Below are positions 36,020 through 44,092 of a stretch of DNA of 49,277 nucleotides, one piece after another (positions within the stretch are counted from its first letter, which is position 1; each line of letters opens with the position of its first letter). The notes below the pieces were generated by a model. That model did no database searches. It had not been told where the DNA came from and was given only the letters and a program-made list of their open reading frames with translations. The DNA is taken from assembly GCA_019748055.1 (NCBI GenBank), contig JAIEQC010000003.1, positions 1-49,277 of the forward strand, read 5' to 3'. The DNA is from Caulobacteraceae bacterium. Its GTDB lineage: Bacteria > Pseudomonadota > Alphaproteobacteria > Caulobacterales > Caulobacteraceae. Made by a program: the position numbers and the translations under genes.

Positions 36020-36925
36020 TCACTGAACTCCCAATATCCAGCCTTCTTCGCCTTCCACCTTGGCGATCAGTTCTTCCGTCGCGGCCTTCGGCGGGGCGAA
36101 GGCGGAAGAAAGAGTGCCCGCCTCGTCCATCCGTGCCAGCGCCTCGGCGGTGACCCTCACCTGGGCCTGGTCCTTGAACTCGCCCGGTTCCGGCTTGGCG
36201 TCCCACATCGACGGCCAGACTTCGACCACCAGCGTCGACAAAGGCTCGACGTCGGCCACATCCAGCTTTCGCCAGCCCGTGCCGAACGGCCAGACTGCGG
36301 CGCTTTCGCCCAGCTTCTCCATCAGCCGCCGCACCGCCGCGATGCCGACCAGCGTCTGGCCGCCGACCGCCCCCGCGCCGTGCATCTGCCACACGCTCTT
36401 GGGCTGCAGCCTGCCCTTCTTCACCGCCAGCTCGGTCGCCCGGAACTCCGGCATGTCGCCCGACCCTTCCGGCGGCTTGGTGGCGGTCAGCCAGCGCTGC
36501 GTCTGCTTCGCCGGCGCGCCCCAGAACGGCCAGGCCGCGTCGGTCATCAGCCGGTTCATCTTGGCCGCGACCTGATAGCGGTTGTTGGTGTTGTCGGTCT
36601 TGTCCACGACGTTGGTCGCCACGAACTTCCAAATCGCCGACCACGGGGTGCCGTCCAAGCCGAGCCGCTTGGCCGTGCCCGCTGGATAGCCCAGGTTGAA
36701 GTCGAACCCCAGCAGCACGCGGTCCCCCCGCTTGCGGTGGTCGGCCAGCAGGTCGGCGATCAGCTTCTCGCCCTCGGCCCGCGTCGCGACGTTGTGCGTC
36801 TCCGAATACAGGCGGAAGCGCACGTCGCGCTTGGCCACGCCGATCCAGACGGAGTTGTCGCCCAGCTTCTTGCCCTCGGCGGCGGTCCAGTCGGCGATGA
36901 TGTAGGCGTCGAACAGACGGGCCAC
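36020..36925 (-). CDS. conserved protein of unknown function, RNase H-fold-like N-terminus
   Basis: This encodes 301 residues. The N-terminus FDAYIIADWTAAEGKKLGDNSVWIG followed by LLGFDFNLGYPAGTA resembles the strand-Asp pattern of DUF429-like RNase H-fold proteins. Later parts include NRLMTDAAWPFWGAP, VWQMHGAGAVGGQTLVG and VVEVWPSMW. Homologues in public genomes carry inconsistent names (cobalamin- or molybdopterin-related) that I would not transfer. No signal peptide or membrane segment is present. It is convergent with scpB. Confidence 0.7.
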   Translation of the reverse strand: MARLFDAYIIADWTAAEGKKLGDNSVWIGVAKRDVRFRLYSETHNVATRAEGEKLIADLLADHRKRGDRVLLGFDFNLGYPAGTAKRLGLDGTPWSAIWKFVATNVVDKTDNTNNRYQVAAKMNRLMTDAAWPFWGAPAKQTQRWLTATKPPEGSGDMPEFRATELAVKKGRLQPKSVWQMHGAGAVGGQTLVGIAAVRRLMEKLGESAAVWPFGTGWRKLDVADVEPLSTLVVEVWPSMWDAKPEPGEFKDQAQVRVTAEALARMDEAGTLSSAFAPPKAATEELIAKVEGEEGWILGVQ

Positions 36926-36986
36926 GGGAAATCTCGGCAGGGGAGGCGGAAGGGAAGCGCGCTTCTAGCCCCCGCCGTTCCGCCGC

Positions 36987-37502
36987 TCAACCGCGCAGTA
37001 GCGCCTCCAGATGCGACAGCCAGCGCCGCCCCAGCCGCAGCGCCTCGGCCGGCGACCCGGTCTGCGTCGGCGAGGTCACGTTCCACAGGTCCAGTTCGAA
37101 CTCCGGGTGCCGGGCGTCGGCGAACATCAGCCGCAGCACCACCTGCTCGGCGTCGGGGGCCAGCACGTCCAGCGACTTGCGCGCCTCGCCGCGGCGCACG
37201 CGGGCCAGGACGTGCCCGTCCACGATCACCTCGCCGCCCTCGATCTCCTCGAAGGCATAGACCAGCCCGGACCCGCCGCGATCCCACAGCACCGCGATCT
37301 GGCCGCCCTCGAAGTCCAGGCCGGCGGCTCGGCCCTCGGCGGCGGAATAGGCCTCCGTCTCGGCCGGGGCGCCGAGCGATTTCAGCATGGCGCGACGCAT
37401 GCGCCGCTCAGGCTCCATCCACCAGGCCAGCGCCAGTACGCCGGTCGTGCCCGCCGCCGCGACCAGGGCGACCAGCAGAAACAGCCGGATCGCCTCGCCC
37501 AC
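36987..37502 (-). CDS. membrane-anchored protein of unknown function
   Basis: This encodes 171 residues from a GTG at 37502, three bases after the xthA stop. One N-terminal transmembrane helix (IRLFLLVALVAAAGTTGVLALAWWM) precedes a basic stretch and a soluble domain with GGQIAVLWDRGGSGLVYAFEEIEGGEVIVDGHVLARVRRG. The alternating hydrophobic pattern suggests a small beta barrel or sandwich. It is translationally linked to xthA, but a functional tie to DNA repair is not evident. Confidence 0.75.
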   Translation of the reverse strand: MGEAIRLFLLVALVAAAGTTGVLALAWWMEPERRMRRAMLKSLGAPAETEAYSAAEGRAAGLDFEGGQIAVLWDRGGSGLVYAFEEIEGGEVIVDGHVLARVRRGEARKSLDVLAPDAEQVVLRLMFADARHPEFELDLWNVTSPTQTGSPAEALRLGRRWLSHLEALLRG

Positions 37503-37505
37503 GGC

Positions 37506-38303
37506 TCAGTCCTCCAGCTCGACGACCACCGGCACGTGGTCCGACGGCTTTTCCATGTCGCGGGCGTCGCGGTGCGTCTCCACGCCCCTGAACCGGTCGG
37601 CGGCCTGCGGCGACAGTAGGTGGAAGTCGATGCGGATGCCGTGGTCGCGCTGCCAGGCGCCGGCCTGATAGTCCCAGAAGGTGTAGGTGCCCGGCGGCTG
37701 TCGGCCCAGCTCGCCGGCGTCATACAGGCCCAGCCCCTTCAGCGCCCGGAACGCCGCCCGGCTCTCCGGCTGGAACAGGGCGTCGGTCACCCAGGCGGCG
37801 GGGTTCTTCGCGTCCTGCGGCGTCGGGATGACGTTGTAGTCGCCCATCAGGGTGAAGGCCTCCTCCTGCTTCAAGAGGTCGGCGGCGTGGGCGTGCAGAC
37901 GCCCGAACCAGTCCAGCTTGTAGGCGAACTTGGGCGTGTCGACGGGATTGCCGTTCGGCAGGTAGATGCAGCCCACCCGCACCGGGCGCGGACACTCCAC
38001 CACCGCCTCGACATAGCGTGACTGAGCCCCGTCGACCTCGATGCCCGATCCGTCTTCGCCCGGCAGGCCGCGCCGTACGTCCGACATCGGAAACTTCGAG
38101 AGCAGGGCGACGCCGTTGTAGGTCTTTTGGCCGTGGGTCTCGACGTTGTAGCCCAGCGCCTCGAAGGCCTCGCGCGGAAACTTCTCGTCCAGGCACTTGA
38201 TCTCCTGGAACCCCACCACGTCTGGCTGCGCCGCCTCCAGCCACGCCAGCACGGTGGGCAGGCGGGCGTTGACCGAGTTCACGTTCCAGGTGGCGATGCG
38301 CAT
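37506..38303 (-). CDS. xthA: exodeoxyribonuclease III (AP endonuclease)
   Basis: This encodes 265 residues of the endonuclease/exonuclease/phosphatase fold. It cleaves at abasic sites in base-excision repair. It has the metal and catalytic elements ATWNVNSVNAR, GFQEIKC, the GCIYLPNGNP stretch, GDYNVIPT, and the terminal SDHVPVVVE, with RIDFHLLSP before it. The length and motif order are standard. Confidence 0.96.
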   Translation of the reverse strand: MRIATWNVNSVNARLPTVLAWLEAAQPDVVGFQEIKCLDEKFPREAFEALGYNVETHGQKTYNGVALLSKFPMSDVRRGLPGEDGSGIEVDGAQSRYVEAVVECPRPVRVGCIYLPNGNPVDTPKFAYKLDWFGRLHAHAADLLKQEEAFTLMGDYNVIPTPQDAKNPAAWVTDALFQPESRAAFRALKGLGLYDAGELGRQPPGTYTFWDYQAGAWQRDHGIRIDFHLLSPQAADRFRGVETHRDARDMEKPSDHVPVVVELED

Positions 38304-38353
38304 GAGCGCAGGCTAGAGCGCGTCGAGCGCGACAGGAAGTGGCGCGATGTCCT

Positions 38354-39322
38354 TCAAGCGCCGCCCGACGGTTGAGTGGTCAGGCTGCACGGGCGCCGGA
38401 AGATCCGAGGTGCTTCGGCGCACGAAAAGGTGCGCTCCGCAGCGCCCTCACGGAACTGCACCAACAGGCCCTCACCCGACCGGCATCGAATTTCGTAGAA
38501 AGAACCTCGGCCCGGATTGTCGCCCATCCACGACACTGCGTCCGGGACACAATCCGAGATGACCGTCCCGGCGACGAATCTCGGCCACTCGGCCTTGGAC
38601 TCGCTCGCACTTGAGAAGCGGCATGCGCTGTCGGCCTTCAGGCCGAACTCCCAACAGGACGTCGCCCGCCATTGGCCGGCCCGCTTCTCCAGGCGCCACC
38701 CGTCACGATCGGCGCATCCGATCTCGTAAAGGTTCTCAGCCATGGCGACAGCTTGGTCGACGTTGCAGTCGACACCCGCATCGCGACCATAGGCGGCGAT
38801 GACGTCGATGGGGTACTGGTTGTCGGGCAGGCCGCAGTTCTGGTTGGGGTCGACGTCTTCACCCCGTTCGCGCGCCAGTTCGCCGGCACTCCATTGCAGG
38901 ACGCAATCCTGAGCCCGGGGCCCGTTCGTAGAAGCCTCGATGAGGTAACCTGGCCCTGCCTCGCACGCCACTTCGTACAATTTCTCGCCGCTTGCACGCG
39001 TGGCTCGCAGGCTCGCGTCGATGACGTTGCACTCCGGCGCCGCTGATGCAGCAAGCCTGACCGCTTCCTCCCGCACCTGCGGCATGGCTGAGGCCAATGC
39101 TTCATCGCTGCGTTGGCGATCGCGACGCCGGGATGCCCACGTGTCACGTCGCACCGTGACCCTGTTCGGATCGACGTTGGAGCCTATCGGTATGCCGCCG
39201 CCATATTCAGGATTGGATGGTGGTCCTGCCGCCGAAGGCTGAAGAGTCCCCAACATCTGCGCGCTCGCAGGTCCCGCGAGCAATGCGCCGAACGCCAAAG
39301 CGGCCAATCCCAGCCTGATCAT
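38354..39322 (-). CDS. secreted triple-repeat cysteine protein (paralogue 1)
   Basis: This encodes 322 residues from the ATG at 39322 with a signal peptide ending AGPASAQ. After a Pro/Gly linker the protein repeats one unit three times. In each, a Cys is followed by a YE(V/I)xC core at 116-120, 199-203 and 276-280, then a G-x-G/D-G strand and a closing Cys (140, 223 and 301). The C-terminus is EAPRIFRRPCSLTT. Closely similar to the next upstream gene, which points to tandem duplication. It is likely periplasmic or surface located with disulfides. No known family recognised. Confidence 0.8.
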   Translation of the reverse strand: MIRLGLAALAFGALLAGPASAQMLGTLQPSAAGPPSNPEYGGGIPIGSNVDPNRVTVRRDTWASRRRDRQRSDEALASAMPQVREEAVRLAASAAPECNVIDASLRATRASGEKLYEVACEAGPGYLIEASTNGPRAQDCVLQWSAGELARERGEDVDPNQNCGLPDNQYPIDVIAAYGRDAGVDCNVDQAVAMAENLYEIGCADRDGWRLEKRAGQWRATSCWEFGLKADSACRFSSASESKAEWPRFVAGTVISDCVPDAVSWMGDNPGRGSFYEIRCRSGEGLLVQFREGAAERTFSCAEAPRIFRRPCSLTTQPSGGA

Positions 39323-39411
39323 TGCAGACCCCTCCTGTGACCCGGCGGGCATAGACTGCCGTCACGGAAGAGGTGTCAAGCAATGCTGATCCGACCTTGA
39401 GTTCGGAACCG

Positions 39412-40371
39412 TCAGGCTTGGCCGCCGCTCGGGGCGGCGGCCGGAGTGGCCTCCACCGTTGTGAGGGAGCAAGGGCGCCGGAAGATTTGCGGGGCGTCGA
39501 TGCAAGAATAAGTCTGCTGCGTCGCGCCGTCCTTGAACCGTACGATGACCCCCTCTCCCGAGGAGCACTTGAGCTCATAGAATGATCCGCGGTCGGGATT
39601 GTCGCCCATCCAGGCGACGTCTTCCACCCGACAGGCCGCCGCGTCGCTGCCCGCGACGAGCTTCGGCCACTCGCCGCTGCTTTCTTCGCGCGTGGAATAT
39701 CGGCAGGTCTGATCGGCGATCAGTGCGAACTGCCAGCAGGTCGTGGCCTTCCAGGCCGAATTCACTCTTTCAAGGCGCCAGCCGTCACGCCCGGCGCAGC
39801 CGATTTCATACACGTCCATCGCCGTGGCGACGGCCTGATCGACGTCGCACGTCAAACCGGCTTCCCGACCATAGGCCGCGATGACCTGAACGTTGTTCTG
39901 GTTGCCCGGGAGGCCGCACTGAAGGCCGACGTCCGCAGCGGGATCCGCTTCACGAGCCAGCTGGCCGTAGCTCCACTGCAGCACGCAGTCATTGGCCTTG
40001 GGAGCTTCGGCGAACGCCTCGAGGATGTATCCGGGACCGCTCGCGCAGGCGACCTCATAGAGCTTCGTGCCGTCCACGCGAGCACCCAACAAAGCCGCAG
40101 AAGTGACCTGGCAGCCCGGCGCGGCGGCGGCCGCGATCGGCGTCGCTTCGGCCATCACCTGCTCAGGCGTGGGCGCCGCCGGCGCCTGAGGTCGTTGGTC
40201 GCGCAACCGGGATGCCGACGTCTCCCGGCGCATTTCAACTGGCTGTTCGTCGCCGGGCTGAACGTTGCGTCCACCATAGTCCGGTCCGGAGCCCGGGCCG
40301 GGGCTCTGCGCCAGCGCCGGACCGAATGAGACGAGACCGACTGCGGCGGCCAGGGCAATGGACTTGAACAT
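39412..40371 (-). CDS. secreted triple-repeat cysteine protein (paralogue 2)
   Basis: This encodes 319 residues from the ATG at 40371. A signal peptide (to GPALAQ) is followed by a linker with RRETSASRLRDQR, the counterpart of RRDTWASRRRDRQ in paralogue 1. The three repeats have cores YEVAC (105-109), YEIGC (188-192) and YELKC (265-269), each opened by a Cys (87, 175, 247) and closed by another (129, 212, 290). The third repeat is nearly identical in both genes (WMGDNPxRGSFYE, IFRRPCSLTT). The 89-base gap to paralogue 1 suggests co-transcription or recent duplication with separate promoters. Confidence 0.8.
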   Translation of the reverse strand: MFKSIALAAAVGLVSFGPALAQSPGPGSGPDYGGRNVQPGDEQPVEMRRETSASRLRDQRPQAPAAPTPEQVMAEATPIAAAAAPGCQVTSAALLGARVDGTKLYEVACASGPGYILEAFAEAPKANDCVLQWSYGQLAREADPAADVGLQCGLPGNQNNVQVIAAYGREAGLTCDVDQAVATAMDVYEIGCAGRDGWRLERVNSAWKATTCWQFALIADQTCRYSTREESSGEWPKLVAGSDAAACRVEDVAWMGDNPDRGSFYELKCSSGEGVIVRFKDGATQQTYSCIDAPQIFRRPCSLTTVEATPAAAPSGGQA

Positions 40372-40509
40372 GATGAAAGCCCTCGATGAAACACTGGGTG
40401 GGCTTCCATGACCCGGCATCTGGGCAGGGTCAAGGCGAAGGCAAAGCCGCGCTCTGGACCTGCGGTGCTGCATGCGGTTAAGTGAGCGCGTTGTTTTTGG
40501 AGACGGACC

Positions 40510-41577
40510 TTGGCTGACGGCGGCGCGACCGGCGAGACAGAGCGCGGCCTGTCGTATCCCTGCGGCCCGCCGCCGGGCCCCGGTCAGGCCGTGGAGGTCG
40601 CGCCCGGGGTGCTGTGGATGCGTCTGCCGCTGCCCATGGCGTTGGATCACGTCAACGTCTGGGCGCTTTCCGACGGAGACGGCTGGACGATCGTGGACAC
40701 GGGGCTGCGCACGCCCGCGTCCATCGACGCATGGGAAGCTGCGTTGTCAGGCCCCTTGGGCGGCCGCCGGGTCGTGCGGGTCATCTGCACCCACATGCAT
40801 CCGGATCATATCGGTCTGGCCGGATGGCTCTGCGAGCGCTTCGGCGCGCCTTTGGTGATGTCCCGGCTCGAGTATGTGACAGGGCGCATGCTTATCGCCG
40901 ACGTGGGCCCCGCTCCCGACGCTGGGGCCGACTTCTATCGTCGAGCCGGATGGTCAGAGGCGCAGATCGAGGCCTGGCGGAAAGGCTACGGACGTTTCGG
41001 GTCGGCCGTGATGCCCCTACCGCCCACCTATGAACGTTTGCGTGAGGGAGACGTCGTCAGCATCGACGGGAAGGACTGGGAGATCGTGATCGGCGACGGC
41101 CACAGTCCGGAACATGTCTGCCTGTGGCGACGTGAGGACGGTGTCTTCCTGGCCGGAGACCAGATTCTTCCCAAGATTTCTTCCAACGTCTCCGTCTGGC
41201 CGACCGAGCCGGCGGCGGACCCCCTCGGAGACTGGATGGCGTCGCTCGACAGGCTGAGGGCGACGCTGCCGGACGACTTGCTCGTCCTGCCGTCTCATGG
41301 AGAGCCGTTCCGGGGCGTGCATGTACGTCTCGAGGCCCTGAAGCGAGGCCATGAGCTGTCCCTTCGGCGGCTCGAGCGCCGGATTGCCGATCCTGTGCGC
41401 GCGGTGGACGTGTTCGCCACCCTGTTCGGCCGCGCCATTGGCGAGGGCTTGTTGGGCATGGCGACCGGGGAGGCGCTGGCCCACCTCAACTATCTGGAGC
41501 GCCACGGCCGTGCCCGGCGATCGGCCGGCCCCGACGGCGCCGACCTCTGGACCTCGACCCTAGGAGCCCACGAATGA
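40510..41577 (+). CDS. MBL-fold metallo-hydrolase
   Basis: This encodes 355 residues from a TTG at 40510, supported by GGAG seven bases before it. The metallo-beta-lactamase fold has THMHPDHIG, the later HSPEHVCLW, AGDQILPKIS and a final LPSHGEPF, which supply the two-metal site. The C-terminal helical region is typical of glyoxalase-II-like or lactonase-type relatives. The substrate is unknown. Overlap of its stop with the enoyl-CoA hydratase ATG suggests a shared acyl-CoA or thioester pathway. Confidence 0.9.
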   Translation: MADGGATGETERGLSYPCGPPPGPGQAVEVAPGVLWMRLPLPMALDHVNVWALSDGDGWTIVDTGLRTPASIDAWEAALSGPLGGRRVVRVICTHMHPDHIGLAGWLCERFGAPLVMSRLEYVTGRMLIADVGPAPDAGADFYRRAGWSEAQIEAWRKGYGRFGSAVMPLPPTYERLREGDVVSIDGKDWEIVIGDGHSPEHVCLWRREDGVFLAGDQILPKISSNVSVWPTEPAADPLGDWMASLDRLRATLPDDLLVLPSHGEPFRGVHVRLEALKRGHELSLRRLERRIADPVRAVDVFATLFGRAIGEGLLGMATGEALAHLNYLERHGRARRSAGPDGADLWTSTLGAHE

Positions 41578-42350
41578 CGGAACATATCCGCACGGACCTC
41601 GCTGACGGCGTGCTTTCGGTCACTCTCGCTCGGCCCGACAAGAAGAATGCCATCACCCAAGCCATGTACGCGGTACTGGCCGAAGCGACGCGGCGGGCGC
41701 GGAGCGACGCGTCGGTCCGCGTCCTTCTTTTCAAGGGCGAGGGCGACAGCTTCTCGGCCGGCAACGACATCGCCGATTTCATCGCCATAGGCTCCCAGGG
41801 CGGCGGCCAGATGACGGACGCCCCGGTGTTCCACTTCCTCAAGTCTCTGGCCGAACTCGACAAGCCGGCCGTGGCCGCCGTGCGGGGCCGCGCCGTCGGC
41901 ATAGGCCTGACGCTTCTGCTCCATTGCGACATGGTCGTGGTGGCGGAGGACGCCCTGTTGTCCGCGCCCTTCGTCAACCTGGCCTTGGCGCCTGAGGCGG
42001 CTTCGTCGCTGTTGCTGCCGCAGGTTCTGGGCCATCAGCGCGCCTTCGAGGTCTTCGCCCTCGGCGAGCCGATCGACGGCCGCACGGCCCAGGCCTGGGG
42101 CCTGGCCAACCGTGCCGTCCCCGCCGATCAGGTGGACGCCGTCGCCGCCGATCTGGCAGGCAAGCTGGCGGCGCGCGCGCCCAATTCCCTGCGCAAGACC
42201 AAGGCGCTGATGCGCGACGCCGAACGGCTGTGGGCGCTCATGCTGCGGGAGGGCGAGGCTTTCGGCAGCCAGATGTCCAGTCCCGAGGCGATGGAGGCCT
42301 TCATGGCCTTCAGCCAGAAGCGCGCCCCGGATTTCTCGAAAGTCGGTTGA
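41574..42350 (+). CDS. enoyl-CoA hydratase/isomerase family protein
   Basis: This encodes 258 residues of the crotonase fold with VTLARPDKKNAIT, the oxyanion-hole element FSAGNDIADF and RGRAVGIGLTLLLHCDMVV. Hydratases carry a Glu in the second catalytic segment. Here the region reads APFVNLALAPEAASSLLLP, with Glu in PEAAS, which fits isomerase or hydratase variants. The exact reaction is unclear. ATGA overlap with the MBL hydrolase gene. Confidence 0.92.
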   Translation: MTEHIRTDLADGVLSVTLARPDKKNAITQAMYAVLAEATRRARSDASVRVLLFKGEGDSFSAGNDIADFIAIGSQGGGQMTDAPVFHFLKSLAELDKPAVAAVRGRAVGIGLTLLLHCDMVVVAEDALLSAPFVNLALAPEAASSLLLPQVLGHQRAFEVFALGEPIDGRTAQAWGLANRAVPADQVDAVAADLAGKLAARAPNSLRKTKALMRDAERLWALMLREGEAFGSQMSSPEAMEAFMAFSQKRAPDFSKVG

Positions 42351-42384
42351 AGCGGCGCGGGCAGGGGCGTAAAGCGCCGCGCCC

Positions 42385-42882
42385 ATGTCCGCCCAGCCCC
42401 TCTCTTCCATCCAGATTTCGGTTCAGCCGGAAGTCGCCGCCGACGCCGATCAGGTGGCGGCGCTGATCGACGCTGCCTTCGGTCCGGGTCGGCTGGCCAA
42501 GACGGCCGAACGGGTGCGCGAGGCGTCGTCTGCCGTCTGCGGCCTTGTCGTGCGCGAAGGCGGTCGGGTGGTCGGGTCGGTCCGACTTTGGCGCATCGCC
42601 GTGGGCGGAGCGCCCGCGCTGTTCCTGGGCCCCATCGCCGTGGAGGCGGCGGCGCGCCGGTCCGGGATGGGCGCCGCTCTGGTCGAGGCCGCGCTGCGCT
42701 GCGCCGGGACCGAGGGCGTGGCCGGCGTCCTGCTGGTCGGCGACCTGCCCTACTTCAGCCGGTTCGGCTTCGACGTGCTTCCGGACGCGCGCATGCCCGG
42801 GCCGGTGGATCCCCGGCGCCTGCTCTGGTGGTCCCCGACCGGGATGGCGCCGACCGGCGACGTCGTGGGCCTGCGCGACTGA
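42385..42882 (+). CDS. GNAT family N-acetyltransferase (YhbS-like)
   Basis: This encodes 165 residues: VAALIDAAFGPGR at the start, LFLGPIAVEAAARRSGMGAALVEAAL containing the acetyl-CoA pyrophosphate loop (R-R-S-G-M-G), then VAGVLLVGDLPYFSRFGFDVLP, typical of the YhbS subgroup. The acceptor is unknown. It lies between the enoyl-CoA hydratase and the DUF1285 operon, with 34- and 38-base gaps. Confidence 0.92.
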   Translation: MSAQPLSSIQISVQPEVAADADQVAALIDAAFGPGRLAKTAERVREASSAVCGLVVREGGRVVGSVRLWRIAVGGAPALFLGPIAVEAAARRSGMGAALVEAALRCAGTEGVAGVLLVGDLPYFSRFGFDVLPDARMPGPVDPRRLLWWSPTGMAPTGDVVGLRD

Positions 42883-42920
42883 CGGTTTGCATGGGCGGCG
42901 ACTGCGCCTAGCTTTCCTTC

Positions 42921-43472
42921 ATGACGGACGGCCGACCTTCCGACGCTCTCAGCCGCATCGCCGAGGCGGCTTCGCCGCGCGGTCTGCCGCCCGTGCATCT
43001 ATGGAACCCGCCGCACTGCGGGCGCATCGACATCGTCATCGGCGCCGACGGGACCTGGCGGCACGAGGGGTCGCCGATCCGCCGGCCGGAACTGGTCCGC
43101 CTGTTCTCCACCGTCCTGCGCAAGGATCCGGACGGCTACTGCCTGGTCACGCCGGTCGAGAAGCTGAGCATCAAGGTCGAGGACCTGCCCTTCCGCGCCG
43201 TGTCGGTCGACGGCGTGGCCGAGGGCCGGCCCGTTTTCTCGACGGACGTGGGCGACGAGGCGCCGCTGGACGCGGATCATCCGCTGATCGTGGACCAGGA
43301 TGAGGAAGGCGCGCCCGCCCCGCGCGTCCGGGTGCGAGCGGACCTGTGGGCTCGGGTCACGCGCCCGGTCTTCTATGAACTGGTCGAGGCTGCGCGCCTC
43401 GACCAGGGTCGCCTGGTGCTCGACACTGTGCACGGCCCGATCGATCTGGGCGCAGCGGAGGACGAAGCGTGA
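42921..43472 (+). CDS. DUF1285 domain protein
   Basis: This encodes 183 residues matching DUF1285 in PVHLWNPPHCGRIDIVIGADGTWRHEGSPI, FSTVLRKDPDGYCLVTPVEKLSIKVEDLPF, and the C-terminal RADLWARVTRPVFYELVE. The family has a two-domain beta fold and no assigned function. It precedes a Nudix hydrolase and cca with four-base overlaps, an arrangement I recall as conserved in alphaproteobacteria. Confidence 0.93.
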   Translation: MTDGRPSDALSRIAEAASPRGLPPVHLWNPPHCGRIDIVIGADGTWRHEGSPIRRPELVRLFSTVLRKDPDGYCLVTPVEKLSIKVEDLPFRAVSVDGVAEGRPVFSTDVGDEAPLDADHPLIVDQDEEGAPAPRVRVRADLWARVTRPVFYELVEAARLDQGRLVLDTVHGPIDLGAAEDEA

Positions 43473-44092
43473 CGCCCGACCTCGTGGCGGCGTCTCTGGC
43501 CCCCCTCGCGTCCTGGCGCGCTGCGGAGCCCGCCGCTCGCTCCGATTATGATCTGAACCCGGGCATGGCGCCGGCGGCGGGTGAGCCGGTCGAGGCCGCC
43601 GTCCTCGTGGTGCTGGCGCAAACCGGCGATGGGCCCGAACTCGTCCTGACGCGCCGGGCCGACACTCTGGCGCGCCACACGGGGCAGATCGCGTTTCCCG
43701 GCGGGCGGCTCGACGCTGGGGAGACGGCCGTAGAGGCGGCGCTGCGAGAGGCTTGGGAGGAGGTTGGCCTGTCGCCGACCGACGTCCGCCTGCTGGGCTT
43801 GGGGGATCGCTATCGCACGGGGACCGGCTATCTGGTGACTCCGGTCGTGGCCTGGGCTGACGCTTCGCCCCGCATGACGCCTTCGCCGGCCGAGGTCGCC
43901 GAGATCTTTCCCGTGCCCTGGGCGCACGTCGCCGATCCCGCCAACCGCCGCAGGGACCACTATGAACTGGACGGCGTTCGGCGGCATTTCTGGTCGATCG
44001 ACTGGCGCGATCGCGTCATCTGGGGCGCGACGGCGGGCATGATCGTGGCTCTGTCGGATCGTCTGGCCGGCCGGGCGGAGCGCGCGGCTTGA
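43469..44092 (+). CDS. Nudix hydrolase, CoA pyrophosphatase-like
   Basis: This encodes 207 residues from a GTG at 43469 overlapping the DUF1285 stop. The Nudix box is complete (G-x5-E-x7-REVGEE type): GRLDAGETAVEAALREAWEE followed by VGL. The preceding LTRRADTLARHTGQIAFPGG is the UPF0035-type motif of CoA-cleaving Nudix enzymes (NudL-like). It would hydrolyse CoA or related dinucleotides. The stop overlaps the cca TTG. Confidence 0.93.
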   Translation: MTPDLVAASLAPLASWRAAEPAARSDYDLNPGMAPAAGEPVEAAVLVVLAQTGDGPELVLTRRADTLARHTGQIAFPGGRLDAGETAVEAALREAWEEVGLSPTDVRLLGLGDRYRTGTGYLVTPVVAWADASPRMTPSPAEVAEIFPVPWAHVADPANRRRDHYELDGVRRHFWSIDWRDRVIWGATAGMIVALSDRLAGRAERAA

